Assembly (NCBI RefSeq): GCF_000786105.1
Contig: NZ_JTEV01000005.1
Location: 1-60,290 of the forward strand
Source of the DNA: Bdellovibrio sp. ArHS
Lineage (GTDB): Bacteria > Bdellovibrionota > Bdellovibrionia > Bdellovibrionales > Bdellovibrionaceae
Direction of reading: 5' to 3'
DNA length: 60,290 bases
Part shown: positions 17,362-26,341 of the stretch, in pieces
How positions within the stretch are numbered: position 1 is the first letter of the stretch
How the letters are laid out: every line of letters starts with the position of its first letter
Translations under genes and position numbers: made by a program
Notes under the pieces: generated by a model
Database searches by the model: none
What the model was told of the DNA's origin: nothing
What the model saw: the letters and a program-made list of their open reading frames with translations, nothing else

Positions 17362-18780
17362 ATGAAGAGAATGGCTCTGTACGTGAGTTCTGCCATGCTT
17401 GCGATCAGCTTAGGGGCGCAAGCTAATTCAAAAAGACAAGATTTGCTCATTAAACTAGCACCGGGCTTCGTCGAGTTCGAAATGCAGGGGGCGAAAGTCG
17501 AAAAATTGAGCGAATCCTGGGTTCGCGTTCAAGCTCCTCGCAATATGAGCATTCAATCTCTGGAGAAAAATCCAGCTGTTGAATACATTCAGCCCAACTA
17601 CAAAGTGACCTTGCTTGAGGACTACCGTATCGAAGACCCATTGCGCCGTGCTGCTTTGGCAAAAATGCTTTCAAGAAATCCACAACTTCGCGCTGCTGCT
17701 CGCCAGGACAATCCGGAAATTCCTGACGCTCCGCAAACCACGACAGGCACAGATCCGCTGTTTGCGAAACAATGGGGCATGATCGACAACGGTGTCGCAG
17801 ATGCATGGAAGGTAACCAAAGGCCATCCTGATATGATCGTCGCGGTGATTGATACGGGTGTTGATTATACTCACGAAGATTTGCTGCCAAATCTGTGGAG
17901 AAATACGAATGAAATTCCTAACAACGGCATTGATGACGACGGCAATGGTTACGTCGATGACGTGATCGGTTGGGACTTTGTTGGCAACGACAACAAGCCT
18001 TACGACCTGGCCGTGGATACTTTGGACGGCTTGTTCAAAGGTGGCAACCCTGGACACGGAACTCACTGTGCAGGCAACGTGGCGGCCCGTGGGGATAATG
18101 GTAAAGGTATTGCCGGCGTAGCTCCCAACGTAAAAATCATGTCTTTGCGTTTCATCGGGATGACTGGTGGCGGAACCACAGCGGATGCGATCAAAGCGAT
18201 TCGTTATGCCGTTGATAATGGCGCTAAAGTTCTGAACAACTCTTGGGGTTCTGAAGGCGAAGAGCCCGGCGCTCCGGAAAATCAGGCTTTGCGTGATGCT
18301 GTTCAATACGCACAAGACAAAGGCGTCTTGTTCATCGCGGCTGCGGGGAACGGCCACAAAGGCGTCGGCTATGACAACGACAACGATCCAAATCCGGCTT
18401 ACCCAGCTTCCTATCCTCACGACAACATCATCGCGGTAGCAGCTTTGGACTCTAACAATCGTTTGGGTTCATTCTCTAATTGGGGTTATAAATCTGTCGA
18501 CATTGGCGCCCCTGGCGTGAAAGTGTTCTCGACGGTTGTCGCCCAAGGCTACTCAGATACAGTCATTGATAAGTTCGGCTTCAAGGCCACTTGGGACGGA
18601 ACCTCGATGGCGGCCCCTCACGTTGCTGGTGCTGCGGCTTTGTATTGGTCGGCGCACCCGGAAAAATCTTGGCAAGATGTGAAAGCGGCGATTCTGGGAT
18701 CGGCTCGCAAAATCCAAGCGCTGGACGGCAAATCTGTGTCGAACGGCAAATTGGACGTGAAAGCTTTAATGAATTACTAA
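17362..18780 (+). CDS. Secreted subtilisin-like serine protease (S8)
   Basis: A 472-residue secreted peptidase. It has a signal peptide (to about residue 21), a propeptide of the inhibitor-I9 type (about 26-85, with SWVRVQAP and VEYIQPNYKV), then the S8 catalytic domain. The triad is D164 (VIDTGVD), H232 (GHGTH) and S415 (GTSMAAPH), with oxyanion N330. Acidic loops such as GIDDDGNGYVDD suggest calcium binding. The predicted product ends with the catalytic domain, so it is probably released rather than surface-anchored. In a predator such an enzyme could digest prey protein. Confidence 0.93.
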   Translation: MKRMALYVSSAMLAISLGAQANSKRQDLLIKLAPGFVEFEMQGAKVEKLSESWVRVQAPRNMSIQSLEKNPAVEYIQPNYKVTLLEDYRIEDPLRRAALAKMLSRNPQLRAAARQDNPEIPDAPQTTTGTDPLFAKQWGMIDNGVADAWKVTKGHPDMIVAVIDTGVDYTHEDLLPNLWRNTNEIPNNGIDDDGNGYVDDVIGWDFVGNDNKPYDLAVDTLDGLFKGGNPGHGTHCAGNVAARGDNGKGIAGVAPNVKIMSLRFIGMTGGGTTADAIKAIRYAVDNGAKVLNNSWGSEGEEPGAPENQALRDAVQYAQDKGVLFIAAAGNGHKGVGYDNDNDPNPAYPASYPHDNIIAVAALDSNNRLGSFSNWGYKSVDIGAPGVKVFSTVVAQGYSDTVIDKFGFKATWDGTSMAAPHVAGAAALYWSAHPEKSWQDVKAAILGSARKIQALDGKSVSNGKLDVKALMNY

Positions 18781-18789
18781 AGCTTTCAC
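18757..18789 (+). terminator. Stem-loop at the protease stop codon
   Basis: GTGAAAGCTTT (18757-18767) and AAAGCTTTCAC (18779-18789) form an 11-bp perfect stem spanning the stop codon. No T tract follows, so it may be a stabilising 3' hairpin rather than a true terminator. Confidence 0.4.
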
Positions 18790-18858
18790 CAACTTAATTT
18801 GTAAAAGTTAAGCGCCTCTCAAAAAGTAGAACGAGCACTTACCGAAAGGATTTCAAAG

Positions 18859-19464
18859 ATGCGCGTTCTACTTTTTTTATTTCTGACGACTGGTCTCTTT
18901 TCCTCGACTGCTTTTGCTGAAAAATTCGAGCTGGACAAAGCTCACACGGATGTCAGCTTCAAAGCTCCGCACCTGATGGTCTCGAAAGTCAAAGGTCGCT
19001 TTGAAAAGTTTGAAGGTACTTTTGATTTCGACGAAAAAACCCAGAAGCTTGAAAACGTCTTCGTCAAAGTTTACACCAATTCGTTGAACACCAACGAAAA
19101 GGACCGTGACAAACATCTGCGCTCTGCGGATTTCTTCGATGTTAATAAATTCCCGGAAATGACTTTCAAAGGCACCAAGGTGGATTATGACAACGGTAAG
19201 CCCGACAAAATCCATGGCGACCTGACCATTCGTGGTATCACGAAGCCCGCCGTTTTTGATATCGACTACAATGGCGCCGTCAACGACCCCATGGGCAACC
19301 GCGTTCTTTCATTCGAAGCGGAAACGAAAGTGAATCGCAAAGACTTCGGCCTGAACTGGAACAAGGCACTGGATAAAGGTGGCTGGGTCGTCGGTGACGA
19401 AATTGAAATCGAACTTGATGGTGAAGCCAAGGCCGCAAAGTCGGCAGCTCCAGCGAAAAAATAG
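18859..19464 (+). CDS. YceI-family periplasmic protein
   Basis: A 201-residue protein with a signal peptide (to about residue 20, STAFA) and a YceI lipocalin-like barrel: ELDKAHTDVSFKAPHLMVSKVKG at the start of the mature part and RSADFFDVNKFPEMTFKG in the middle are family hallmarks. YceI proteins bind polyisoprenoid lipids in the periplasm. An Ala/Lys tail (AKAAKSAAPAKK) ends it, and there is no cysteine. It is followed after 8 bases by the DUF692 gene, so the three genes here form one operon. Confidence 0.9.
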   Translation: MRVLLFLFLTTGLFSSTAFAEKFELDKAHTDVSFKAPHLMVSKVKGRFEKFEGTFDFDEKTQKLENVFVKVYTNSLNTNEKDRDKHLRSADFFDVNKFPEMTFKGTKVDYDNGKPDKIHGDLTIRGITKPAVFDIDYNGAVNDPMGNRVLSFEAETKVNRKDFGLNWNKALDKGGWVVGDEIEIELDGEAKAAKSAAPAKK

Positions 19465-19472
19465 GAGCGGCC

Positions 19473-20327
19473 ATGCATCCCTCTTCACGAACACACAAAG
19501 TGGGCCTCGGCCTTCGCCAGCCCCATTATTCCTATTTGGAAACGCGGCCGCCAACCGAAGCTGCCTGGTTCGAAGCCATTTCCGAAACTTACATGAATTC
19601 GCGCGGTCGCCCTTTAGAAGTGCTAAAGTTCATTCGCCAAGACTATCCGGTCGCATTGCATGGTCTTTCCATGAATATCGGCTGCCCCGAAGGTTTGCGC
19701 TTGGATTATCTGCAAAAATTGCGAGAGTTGATCGAACACGTCGAACCCTTTATTGTGTCAGACCATCTTTGCTGGACCGGTTCTCCGGAGCAGAACCTTC
19801 ATGACCTATTGCCCCTCCCCTTTACCGAAGACAGCATCGAAACATTGGTAAATAATATTGATTTCGTGCAAAACTTTTTACGTCGCCCCCTGGTGCTTGA
19901 AAATGTTTCCACGTACATCAGCTATCGCAACAACGAAATGAGCGAATGGGATTTTGTCGCCGAAGTCAGTCGCCGCTCTGGCTGCGCCTTGCTGTTAGAT
20001 ATGAATAATGTCTATGTGAATTCTTATAATCACGGCTTCGATCCGCACTATTTCTTGAATCACATTCCCCTGGATCGGGTGGCCCAGGTGCATATGTCAG
20101 GTCCCAGCAAATTCGAAGACATCCTTTTCGACAATCATTCGCAGGACATTCCCCAGCCAGTGTGGGATCTGTTCAAATTAATGGCGCCGCACATTCGCCA
20201 TCTGCCGATTCTTATTGAACGCGACGAAGATATTCCCGATTTCAAGGAACTTGAAGTCGAAGTGATGAAAGCAGTTTACATCCTGGAGGGCTCTCATGAA
20301 TCTGAACGAAGCACAGAACCTGTTTAA
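19473..20327 (+). CDS. DUF692/MNIO family iron oxygenase (MbnB-like)
   Basis: A 284-residue TIM-barrel protein of the UPF0276/DUF692 family, now known as multinuclear non-heme iron oxidative enzymes (MNIOs). Candidate metal ligands are H63 (ALHGLSMNIG), H98 (VSDHLCW), E143 (LENVSTY), D176/N179 (LLDMNNVY), H207 (VHMSG) and E249 (LIERDED). Known members modify cysteine-containing peptides to make RiPPs such as methanobactin and bufferins. The SD overlaps the YceI stop (TAGGAG). The gene overlaps the next by 32 bases. Confidence 0.9.
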   Translation: MHPSSRTHKVGLGLRQPHYSYLETRPPTEAAWFEAISETYMNSRGRPLEVLKFIRQDYPVALHGLSMNIGCPEGLRLDYLQKLRELIEHVEPFIVSDHLCWTGSPEQNLHDLLPLPFTEDSIETLVNNIDFVQNFLRRPLVLENVSTYISYRNNEMSEWDFVAEVSRRSGCALLLDMNNVYVNSYNHGFDPHYFLNHIPLDRVAQVHMSGPSKFEDILFDNHSQDIPQPVWDLFKLMAPHIRHLPILIERDEDIPDFKELEVEVMKAVYILEGSHESERSTEPV

Positions 20328-21066
20328 AAAAGGCCTTATGGGCGAAAACGACCAGGCTTTTCAAAAGACTCTGAAGGCCGTGGGGCAAATGTCACTAGAG
20401 CGCGCCTTCAAAGTTTACAACCACAGCTATATTCGACGACTGACCGAAAGTTTGAAAGAAACCTATCCATCCATCTTCTGGGTTTTGGGCGCAGATTCAT
20501 TTCAACAAGTGGCGGCGGACTACATCAATGCCCAACCCTCCCTGTCCTACGATCTTGCGGCCCACGGCGCCGAGTTCCCGGCGTTTTTGCAAACCTCATC
20601 GGCGGGGGCAAGCATACCATTTCTGCACGAACTGGCGCGCTTTGAGTGGATCATTAAAGATATTTATCACACGCCCACGCCGCAGCCTTTGGCGGAAGAG
20701 CATATTGAAGAGCTGCTACAAGGCGAGGATTTTAAAGTCCACTTCATCGAAGCGATGACCGTTTTTGCCAGTCCTTATTCGATTTACGAGGTGTGGAGGC
20801 AGCGCAATGAACGCTCCTATCACTTTGAAGACATTCACTGGAGTCAGCCGGAGCATCTTCTTCTTTATAAAAAGCAAAGAAAGATCTATGTGCAAAGAAT
20901 TGAAGCCATCGAAGCGCAAATATTGTTGGACTTGAAAGAAGGAAAATCGATCACAACGGCTTTAGCGGATTTTTCGCATGCCCTGAATACGGAAAAAATA
21001 TCCCAGCTCTTAGAGATGATCACTCGAGCTGGGATTATCGAAGATGTTTTAGTACTGGAGACTTAA
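20296..21066 (+). CDS. DUF2063 partner protein of the MNIO enzyme (MbnC-like)
   Basis: A 256-residue protein. Residues 1 to about 95 match the DUF2063 'putative DNA-binding' domain that accompanies DUF692 ([30 protein letters not shown] region). In studied systems this partner recruits the precursor peptide to the MNIO. The remaining 160 residues are an alpha-rich domain. GGAGGG precedes the start within the end of the previous gene, giving tight coupling. Its stop overlaps the convergent chemoreceptor stop by 4 bases. Confidence 0.85.
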   Translation: MNLNEAQNLFKKGLMGENDQAFQKTLKAVGQMSLERAFKVYNHSYIRRLTESLKETYPSIFWVLGADSFQQVAADYINAQPSLSYDLAAHGAEFPAFLQTSSAGASIPFLHELARFEWIIKDIYHTPTPQPLAEEHIEELLQGEDFKVHFIEAMTVFASPYSIYEVWRQRNERSYHFEDIHWSQPEHLLLYKKQRKIYVQRIEAIEAQILLDLKEGKSITTALADFSHALNTEKISQLLEMITRAGIIEDVLVLET

Positions 21067-22520
21067 GCGACGTTTTTACCAATCACTTCCGTGGCCATGC
21101 TGTTCACCATGCCCTGAAGTGTGTGAGCTTGCGCAGACATTTCTTCCGAGGTCGCGGCGGTTTCTTCTGCCGCAGCCGAGAAGGCTTGTGTCTGCCGCTC
21201 TAGTGAACCCATTGCATCATGAATCGCTTTGATCCCTTCGGATTGATGTGTAGAGGTCTCTGCGATTTCTTGATTAAGCACCGTCACTTTTTGCACCGAA
21301 TGCACAATTCCATCCAGCACCTTATCGCTTTTCTCGGCAAGTTCTAAAGAAACCCGCGTCTGTTCGACACTGCTGGTGATGACCGTCTTGACTTCTTTCG
21401 CGGCTGAAGCGGACTTCAGCGCCAGGCCCCGCACCGCTTCGGCGACAACCGCAAAACCTTTTCCTTGCTCGCCCGCTCGCGCCGCTTCCACGGCCGCGTT
21501 TAGCGCCAACAAGTTTGTCTGAAAAGCAATATCATCGATAATGTCCATGGCGGCGGTGATTTCTCCAGAGATTTTCGACATCACCGTAATAGCTTCAATC
21601 AGACGCTTCACTTCCGTCGCCCCTTTCGAGGCGCCTTCTTCAGACGTTTTCGCTAGCTCGGCCGCGGCTTTGGCGCGATCCTGATTGGCTTTAACAATTT
21701 CATTCAAATCAGTCACTGAACGAAGCGTTTCTTCGATGCGAGCCGCAGACTCAACCGCGCCTTGGGCCACGCTCTGGCCCGCGTTGGATAGCATATTCGA
21801 AGCTTCTAGCACCTGCTGACTGGCGGCATTTGTATCAGTCACAGTGCGCGCCAGGAACTTCATCAGATGGCTTGAAAAAACAAAGAAGACCGCAAATGCC
21901 AAAAGGAATGCCAGTGAAAACCCCAAAAGAACCTTATTGCGGAAAGTGCCAACAGCCTTTTCCACGTCGTCGACGTAAACACCACTGCCCAAAATCCACT
22001 GCCAGGGCTTGAACTGACGAACGAAACTGATTTTAGGTTCTGGATTGGGCGACCCCGGCTTGGGCCACATGTAATTTACAAAACCTTCACCCTCGGCCGT
22101 CTGCCCGACGCGCGCAAACTCGACGAAGAGCTTTAGGCCGTTGGGATCTTTCATATCGGAAAGATCTTTTCCTTCCAGCTCCGGCTTCATCGGATGCATC
22201 ATCATTCGTGGATGAAGATCGTTGATCCAAAAGTATTCGTTGCCGTTATAGCGAAGAGCGCGAATGGCGGCCAGCGAACGCTCTTTGGCCTCGTCTTCGG
22301 TGATGAGCTTCTTTTGAAAGAGGTCGTAATTGTGCTCGATTAATTTGGTGGCGGTATCAACAGCCCCATGGACGGCGATCTTGCGATCCTGAAACATATT
22401 TTCACGCACCAAAGGAAGTACGTAAAAGGCCACAATCGCCCAAAGGGGTGTGACGGCGATAATCAACAAGGCCAAGGTTTTATACCGATAGCTGCGCGAC
22501 TTCCATATACGATCCAACAT
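21063..22520 (-). CDS. Methyl-accepting chemotaxis protein with Cache sensor
   Basis: A 485-residue chemoreceptor. It has a membrane helix at about 14-34, a periplasmic single Cache (sCache_2) sensor at about 40-190 ([41 protein letters not shown]), a second helix at about 197-217, then a cytoplasmic signalling hairpin with [18 protein letters not shown]. The HAMP region is short or absent. Such Cache domains bind small organic acids. The SD GGGAG is 5 bases from the ATG and lies inside a predicted hairpin (22523-22563). Confidence 0.92.
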   Translation of the reverse strand: MLDRIWKSRSYRYKTLALLIIAVTPLWAIVAFYVLPLVRENMFQDRKIAVHGAVDTATKLIEHNYDLFQKKLITEDEAKERSLAAIRALRYNGNEYFWINDLHPRMMMHPMKPELEGKDLSDMKDPNGLKLFVEFARVGQTAEGEGFVNYMWPKPGSPNPEPKISFVRQFKPWQWILGSGVYVDDVEKAVGTFRNKVLLGFSLAFLLAFAVFFVFSSHLMKFLARTVTDTNAASQQVLEASNMLSNAGQSVAQGAVESAARIEETLRSVTDLNEIVKANQDRAKAAAELAKTSEEGASKGATEVKRLIEAITVMSKISGEITAAMDIIDDIAFQTNLLALNAAVEAARAGEQGKGFAVVAEAVRGLALKSASAAKEVKTVITSSVEQTRVSLELAEKSDKVLDGIVHSVQKVTVLNQEIAETSTHQSEGIKAIHDAMGSLERQTQAFSAAAEETAATSEEMSAQAHTLQGMVNSMATEVIGKNVA

Positions 22521-22522
22521 TC

Positions 22523-22563
22523 ATACTCCCAGGGTTATAAGACCCAGTCTATTTCGGGAGTAT
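22523..22563 (-). promoter_or_regulatory. SD-sequestering hairpin in the chemoreceptor mRNA
   Basis: In the mRNA, ATACTCCC (22563-22556) pairs perfectly with GGGAGTAT (22530-22523), which contains the SD site and ends 2 bases before the ATG. A nested GGGT/ACCC stem shortens the loop. In this fold the ribosome site is closed, as in thermosensors, riboswitch-like leaders or translational repressor sites. Confidence 0.5.
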
Positions 22564-22723
22564 CCTTCGGTTACTAAAGCGTTCTCGAAAAATTACGAAC
22601 TGCTTTTTGCTTTTCGAGCCGAACTGATACGAGCCCTCGTGACCAGCATCACCCTCGGGGGAAGATTCATTGCAAAAGTATCATGATAAAATATTTTTTC
22701 TTCTGATGAATGCGAGAATATTC

Positions 22724-23455
22724 TTAAATCCCGAGTACAGGAATGTAAGGGACATCCTGGCACACGATAGGCAGAGCTTCGGCTTGCAGCGGCGCCGCCA
22801 GATTATCGATCTCTCCGGACTCGTTAAGTAGAGTGATATGGGATCGCAATATAAGGTTGGCCATGAATAAAGAAGAGTCACCCAATCGTTCCTGAGCGAG
22901 CCTCTCGTGATGCGGAATGACCAAAGCGATACGGCGGATCGATTCCAGAATGTGGCGAACCATGCAGTTATAACGGGGCTCTCGCTCAAGCTCGATCACC
23001 AGATCGTCCGCGTATTGCGCTAGGTCCCCATAGGCCCGCTGCTTATAGAGTTTTAAAAGATATTTTTTGATCACGTCCACGTTGGCAGCACGAAAATTTT
23101 TAAGAGAATCCGGGCCCGCAGGATTCACCGCGCGGAATTTAGGAGTGTGGTTCATGGAAATAAAATAATCGCAGGTCATCGGAATGCCAGCTCTCTGAAA
23201 TTTCGCAACCATAAAGTCCGCTACGGGAGCCACCAGACGCAAGCGTCTTTCCATCGCGATCAGCTTCTTCGTGACGATTTTGCTTTTACCACTAGAGAGC
23301 TTTTCGTAAAAGGGAGCTCGTTTTGAATTCAAGTCGATAGCTTCGTCGATATGCTCTGTCAAACAGGCCCGGGCGCGCCCCGACGTTGCCGCAAAACCAA
23401 GGCTTCCACAAAGAGCTATCGCTAAACTGATAAGCAAAGTGTGCTTGAATTTCAT
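22724..23455 (-). CDS. Secreted protein of unknown function
   Basis: A 243-residue protein with a clear signal peptide (LLISLAIALCGSLGFAA). The mature part is rich in Arg and Lys and mostly helical, with five cysteines, in ACLTEH, MTCDYF, NCMVRH and IVCQD plus one in the signal; disulfides are possible. The upstream frame start is TTG; ATG 23455 begins the signal peptide and is preferred, although its SD is weak. It lies downstream of the XRE regulator gene in the same direction. I do not recognise the family. Confidence 0.7.
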   Translation of the reverse strand: MKFKHTLLISLAIALCGSLGFAATSGRARACLTEHIDEAIDLNSKRAPFYEKLSSGKSKIVTKKLIAMERRLRLVAPVADFMVAKFQRAGIPMTCDYFISMNHTPKFRAVNPAGPDSLKNFRAANVDVIKKYLLKLYKQRAYGDLAQYADDLVIELEREPRYNCMVRHILESIRRIALVIPHHERLAQERLGDSSLFMANLILRSHITLLNESGEIDNLAAPLQAEALPIVCQDVPYIPVLGI

Positions 23456-23472
23456 ACGAAGGTTATAGCACA

Positions 23473-23493
23473 AGGGGCGTAAATCCCGCCCCT
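23473..23493 (-). promoter_or_regulatory. GC-rich hairpin upstream of the secreted protein
   Basis: AGGGGCG (23473-23479) and CGCCCCT (23487-23493) form a 7-bp stem with a 7-base loop, 18 bases before the start of the gene at 22724-23455. It could be a leader structure or attenuator. Confidence 0.3.
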
Positions 23494-23521
23494 AACACAA
23501 GAACTTAATGTAAATAGGGAT

Positions 23522-23546
23522 GGATCGTCTAAATATTAGACAATCC
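23522..23546. promoter_or_regulatory. Palindrome between regulator and secreted protein
   Basis: GGAT-C-GTCTAA (23522-23532) mirrors TTAGAC-A-ATCC (23536-23546) with a 3-base centre and one mismatch. No T tract follows on the minus strand. It may be an operator in front of the secreted-protein gene or a weak terminator for the regulator. Confidence 0.4.
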
Positions 23547-23576
23547 CGAGCCAATTCGGACCTGAGGACTACGCCA

Positions 23577-24323
23577 TTACTCCTCTTTCCCCTCTTTCTT
23601 TTTAATCGCGCCCATATAGGAATACTGCCACGGACGGAACGCCAAAAGCACACCGGTGTCCTGCACCGGCACGTGGTGTTCGCCTTCAAAGCGCGCTTCC
23701 TCCTGCATCTCTAAAAGAATGCGTTCCAGCTTGGCTTTGTATTTCGCTAAAGCCGGCGGACTGATCTTAAAGAAAGAAAAACGGATGTAGTCCTCGTTCT
23801 TGAAATCATAACTGAGATAGCTGCTCTTTGTCTGATCGAATAAGGCCTTCCCTACGGGCCCATCCCGACGGAAACGCAGGAATCCCTGGCGCTTGAATTT
23901 CACTTTATCGCGAGGATGAAGCTCGATAAGATTCAGGCGGTCCAAATGAAACAGATACTTTTTGGATTCCGAACTAGGAATGTGATAGTCCCGCTCGATT
24001 TTTTGCGGCGTCTTCCCTTCTTGCAGCATCATAAAATAATGCAGCAATCGTGCATTTTCAGCTAAAGCTTTTTCTTGCTCATCTGAAAGGGTCACCGCTT
24101 GATTGGCCTCTTCGAGATTGGCGGCTTTCACCACCTCTGAAAAGCTGATGTCAGCAACACGACAGATCTCTTCCAGACGCTCCAGACTTAGACTTTTATT
24201 GGAAAGAATCCGCTTTACACTGGATTCACTCAAACCCAATGGCTTAGCCAGATCACGATATAGAACATTCTTCGCTTTTAAGGCGCGCTTGAGTGAGTTT
24301 AAAAACTGGTCAATCTGTGACAT
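23577..24323 (-). CDS. XRE-type HTH transcriptional regulator with long C-terminal domain
   Basis: A 248-residue protein. Residues 5 to about 62 are a lambda-repressor-like helix-turn-helix (LYRDLAKPLGLSESSVKRILSNKSLSLERLEEICRVADIS region). The C-terminal 180 residues form a separate domain (DEQEKALAENARLLHYFMML; LAFRPWQYSYMG near the end) that may sense a ligand or another protein. The longest frame starts at TTG 24335; ATG 24323 is preferred. It is divergent to the small protein and ABC exporter, so it probably controls them. A dyad overlaps the promoter region (24340-24364). Confidence 0.8.
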   Translation of the reverse strand: MSQIDQFLNSLKRALKAKNVLYRDLAKPLGLSESSVKRILSNKSLSLERLEEICRVADISFSEVVKAANLEEANQAVTLSDEQEKALAENARLLHYFMMLQEGKTPQKIERDYHIPSSESKKYLFHLDRLNLIELHPRDKVKFKRQGFLRFRRDGPVGKALFDQTKSSYLSYDFKNEDYIRFSFFKISPPALAKYKAKLERILLEMQEEARFEGEHHVPVQDTGVLLAFRPWQYSYMGAIKKKEGKEE

Positions 24324-24339
24324 CTCAACCCCCAAAACT

Positions 24340-24364
24340 AAGAGTAGCGTATATTAATACTCTT
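24340..24364. promoter_or_regulatory. Candidate operator in the divergent regulator/exporter region
   Basis: AAGAGTA (24340-24346) mirrors TACTCTT (24358-24364) across 11 AT-rich bases, about 17 bases from the regulator start. Centre spacing of 18 bases fits a dimeric HTH protein binding one helix face. Confidence 0.45.
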
Positions 24365-24428
24365 ATCAAGGGTATTGAATAATAGGACCACTTTGCCGAT
24401 TCTAAAAACAGCAATGCAAGGAGGTTTT

Positions 24429-24569
24429 ATGGCCATCTTCAAATTCTTCATAGACCGTTTATTCAACTCCCGTCCGTTCTTTTATGGCTGGGAACAAAGA
24501 GCCTTCGAACGACGCCAAGAGCAATATCGAGGACACTCCCAAAACTCTTGCCGAGCTCCGTGGGATTAA
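24429..24569 (+). CDS. 46-residue small protein before an ABC exporter
   Basis: An ATG with a perfect AGGAGG four bases upstream opens a 46-residue frame. The N-terminal third is hydrophobic and amphipathic (MAIFKFFIDRLFNSRPFFYG), the rest is polar and Arg/Gln-rich (FERRQEQYRG) with one cysteine near the end (C41). It has no normal signal peptide. It ends 14 bases before the exporter start, suggesting an operon. It may be a membrane-associated regulator or an exported peptide; there is no family match I can name. Confidence 0.6.
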   Translation: MAIFKFFIDRLFNSRPFFYGWEQRAFERRQEQYRGHSQNSCRAPWD

Positions 24570-24583
24570 CTAAAGTCCCCTCG

Positions 24584-26341
24584 ATGTCGTCGACTACAGA
24601 GAACTCCTCTTTATTAAATCGTCCTCTTTGGTTTTATATTAAAAACAATCCCCGGGCTTTTAGCTTGGGGATGATTTTTTTAATTATCACAAACGCGCTG
24701 GATGGGATTTATCCCCTCATCATGAAAACCGCGATTGATCAGATTGAAACCAAAGTCCCGCTGGACGATATTGCGAAAACATGTCTGATGTTTCTTGCTG
24801 TCATGGCCGGGCTGGCGGTCAGTCGTTATGGTTGGCGCGCGCATTTCGGTAAGTTCCACACCTTCGCGGCGGAACACATCCGTCAAAAACTTTTCCGTCA
24901 TGTCACCTCGCTCGGTCCCAATTTCTTTCACAAGAATCAGGTCGGAGAGCTAATGAGCCTTCTGACCAACGATGTGCAATCGTTTCGTCAGGCCATCGGC
25001 CCCGGCCTGTTGATCCTTGCCGACGGCATCATCATTATCGCTGTGGTCCTGCCGATCATGATTTCTTTAAACTGGGAATGGACCTGGAAAACCTTGGTCT
25101 TTTTACCCATCGTTCCGTTTTTGATCTGGCGGGTGATGCGTTTGATTCATGCCAACTACAAAGTGCAACAGGACCGCTTTTCCGAACTGACCGGTGTCGC
25201 ACAAGAAACTGTCGGCGGCATCCGCGTTATCAAAAGTTTTGCGCAAGAAGACAATCGCACCCGTCTTTTCAATGGCGTCAGCTCGGCCTTCGAGAAAGCC
25301 TGCAACAAAGTGGCGCGAGTCGATGCCTTCTTTATTCCCGTCATGGAATTTGGCGTGACTTCGGGAAGCGTGATTCTGCTTTTTGTTGCCCGCGATGATA
25401 TTTACTCTGGCGCCGTGACCCTTGGAACTTTTGTGGCCTTTCACCGTTACATTCAAAAAATGGTGTGGCCGATGACAGCGCTGGGAATGGGGTTTTCATA
25501 TTTTCAAAAAGGTTATGCTTCGTTCGACCGAATTAAAGACGTTCTGCAAACGGAAACCGACATTCCCGATAACGGAAAGCACGAACTAACGACATTTAAA
25601 TCTTTGGAATTTAAAAATGTTTCTTATAAACACAAAGGCGGCTCTGTCTACGTTCTAAAAAACGTTTCCTTCACTTTGCGCGCCGGGGAATCGCTGGGCA
25701 TCATGGGCCCCGTCGGCGCCGGCAAGACGACCTTGCTAAATTTATTAGCCCGCATGCACCCTTTGGCAGAGGGACAGATTCTGATCAACGATATCCCCAT
25801 CGAGGACATCACCCAAGAATCCTTACGAAAAACTTTTCTTTTAGTGCCCCAAGAAGCCTTCCTCTTTAGCGAAAGCATCTCCGAAAACGTCAGTTTCGGG
25901 CTGCAAGCCCGAGCGGCTGACGAAGAAATTATGCGCATGACTGAAGTGGTGGACCTTACCACCGAGATCGAATCCCTGCCGCATAAATTCGAATCGCAGT
26001 TGGGAGAGCGCGGGGTGAACCTATCTGGCGGACAAAAACAACGCCTGACGATCGCTCGCGGACTGATTATGAAAACTCCGGTGCTTGTTCTGGACGACTC
26101 GCTGAGTGCTGTGGACACCCGCACCGAAAAGGCGATTGAAGAAGAGCTGAGCAAAAGTCACTCCACCATGAGCCGGATTATTGTGGCACACCGTCTTTCA
26201 TCACTGAAAGCCGTGAACAAACTTCTTATTTTAAAGGACGGGCAAGTCGAGGCCCTGGGCACTTATGACGAGGTTCTAGAGAAAAGCCCGACCTTCCAAA
26301 AAATTGTCCAGATTCAGGGCAAGGGGGATCATCATGAGTGA
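24584..26341 (+). CDS. ABC exporter half, degenerate catalytic site (BmrC/TM287-like)
   Basis: A 585-residue fusion of a six-helix ABC transmembrane domain (about 15-310) and an ATP-binding domain (about 330-585). Walker A is GPVGAGKTT, the signature NLSGGQKQR is intact and the H-loop is IIVAHRLSS. In Walker B, VLVLDDSLSAVD has Asp where the catalytic Glu should be, as in the inactive-site half of heterodimeric exporters. The frame opens earlier at a TTG (24548), but ATG 24584 (MSSTTENS) is preferred. Its stop overlaps the next ABC gene by 8 bases. Substrate unknown. Confidence 0.9.
   Translation: MSSTTENSSLLNRPLWFYIKNNPRAFSLGMIFLIITNALDGIYPLIMKTAIDQIETKVPLDDIAKTCLMFLAVMAGLAVSRYGWRAHFGKFHTFAAEHIRQKLFRHVTSLGPNFFHKNQVGELMSLLTNDVQSFRQAIGPGLLILADGIIIIAVVLPIMISLNWEWTWKTLVFLPIVPFLIWRVMRLIHANYKVQQDRFSELTGVAQETVGGIRVIKSFAQEDNRTRLFNGVSSAFEKACNKVARVDAFFIPVMEFGVTSGSVILLFVARDDIYSGAVTLGTFVAFHRYIQKMVWPMTALGMGFSYFQKGYASFDRIKDVLQTETDIPDNGKHELTTFKSLEFKNVSYKHKGGSVYVLKNVSFTLRAGESLGIMGPVGAGKTTLLNLLARMHPLAEGQILINDIPIEDITQESLRKTFLLVPQEAFLFSESISENVSFGLQARAADEEIMRMTEVVDLTTEIESLPHKFESQLGERGVNLSGGQKQRLTIARGLIMKTPVLVLDDSLSAVDTRTEKAIEEELSKSHSTMSRIIVAHRLSSLKAVNKLLILKDGQVEALGTYDEVLEKSPTFQKIVQIQGKGDHHE

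Noticed and set aside
17671-18420. 249-residue minus-strand frame opposite the subtilisin gene
   Set aside because: The plus-strand frame has the full S8 catalytic triad, and the reverse frame has no signal or motif.
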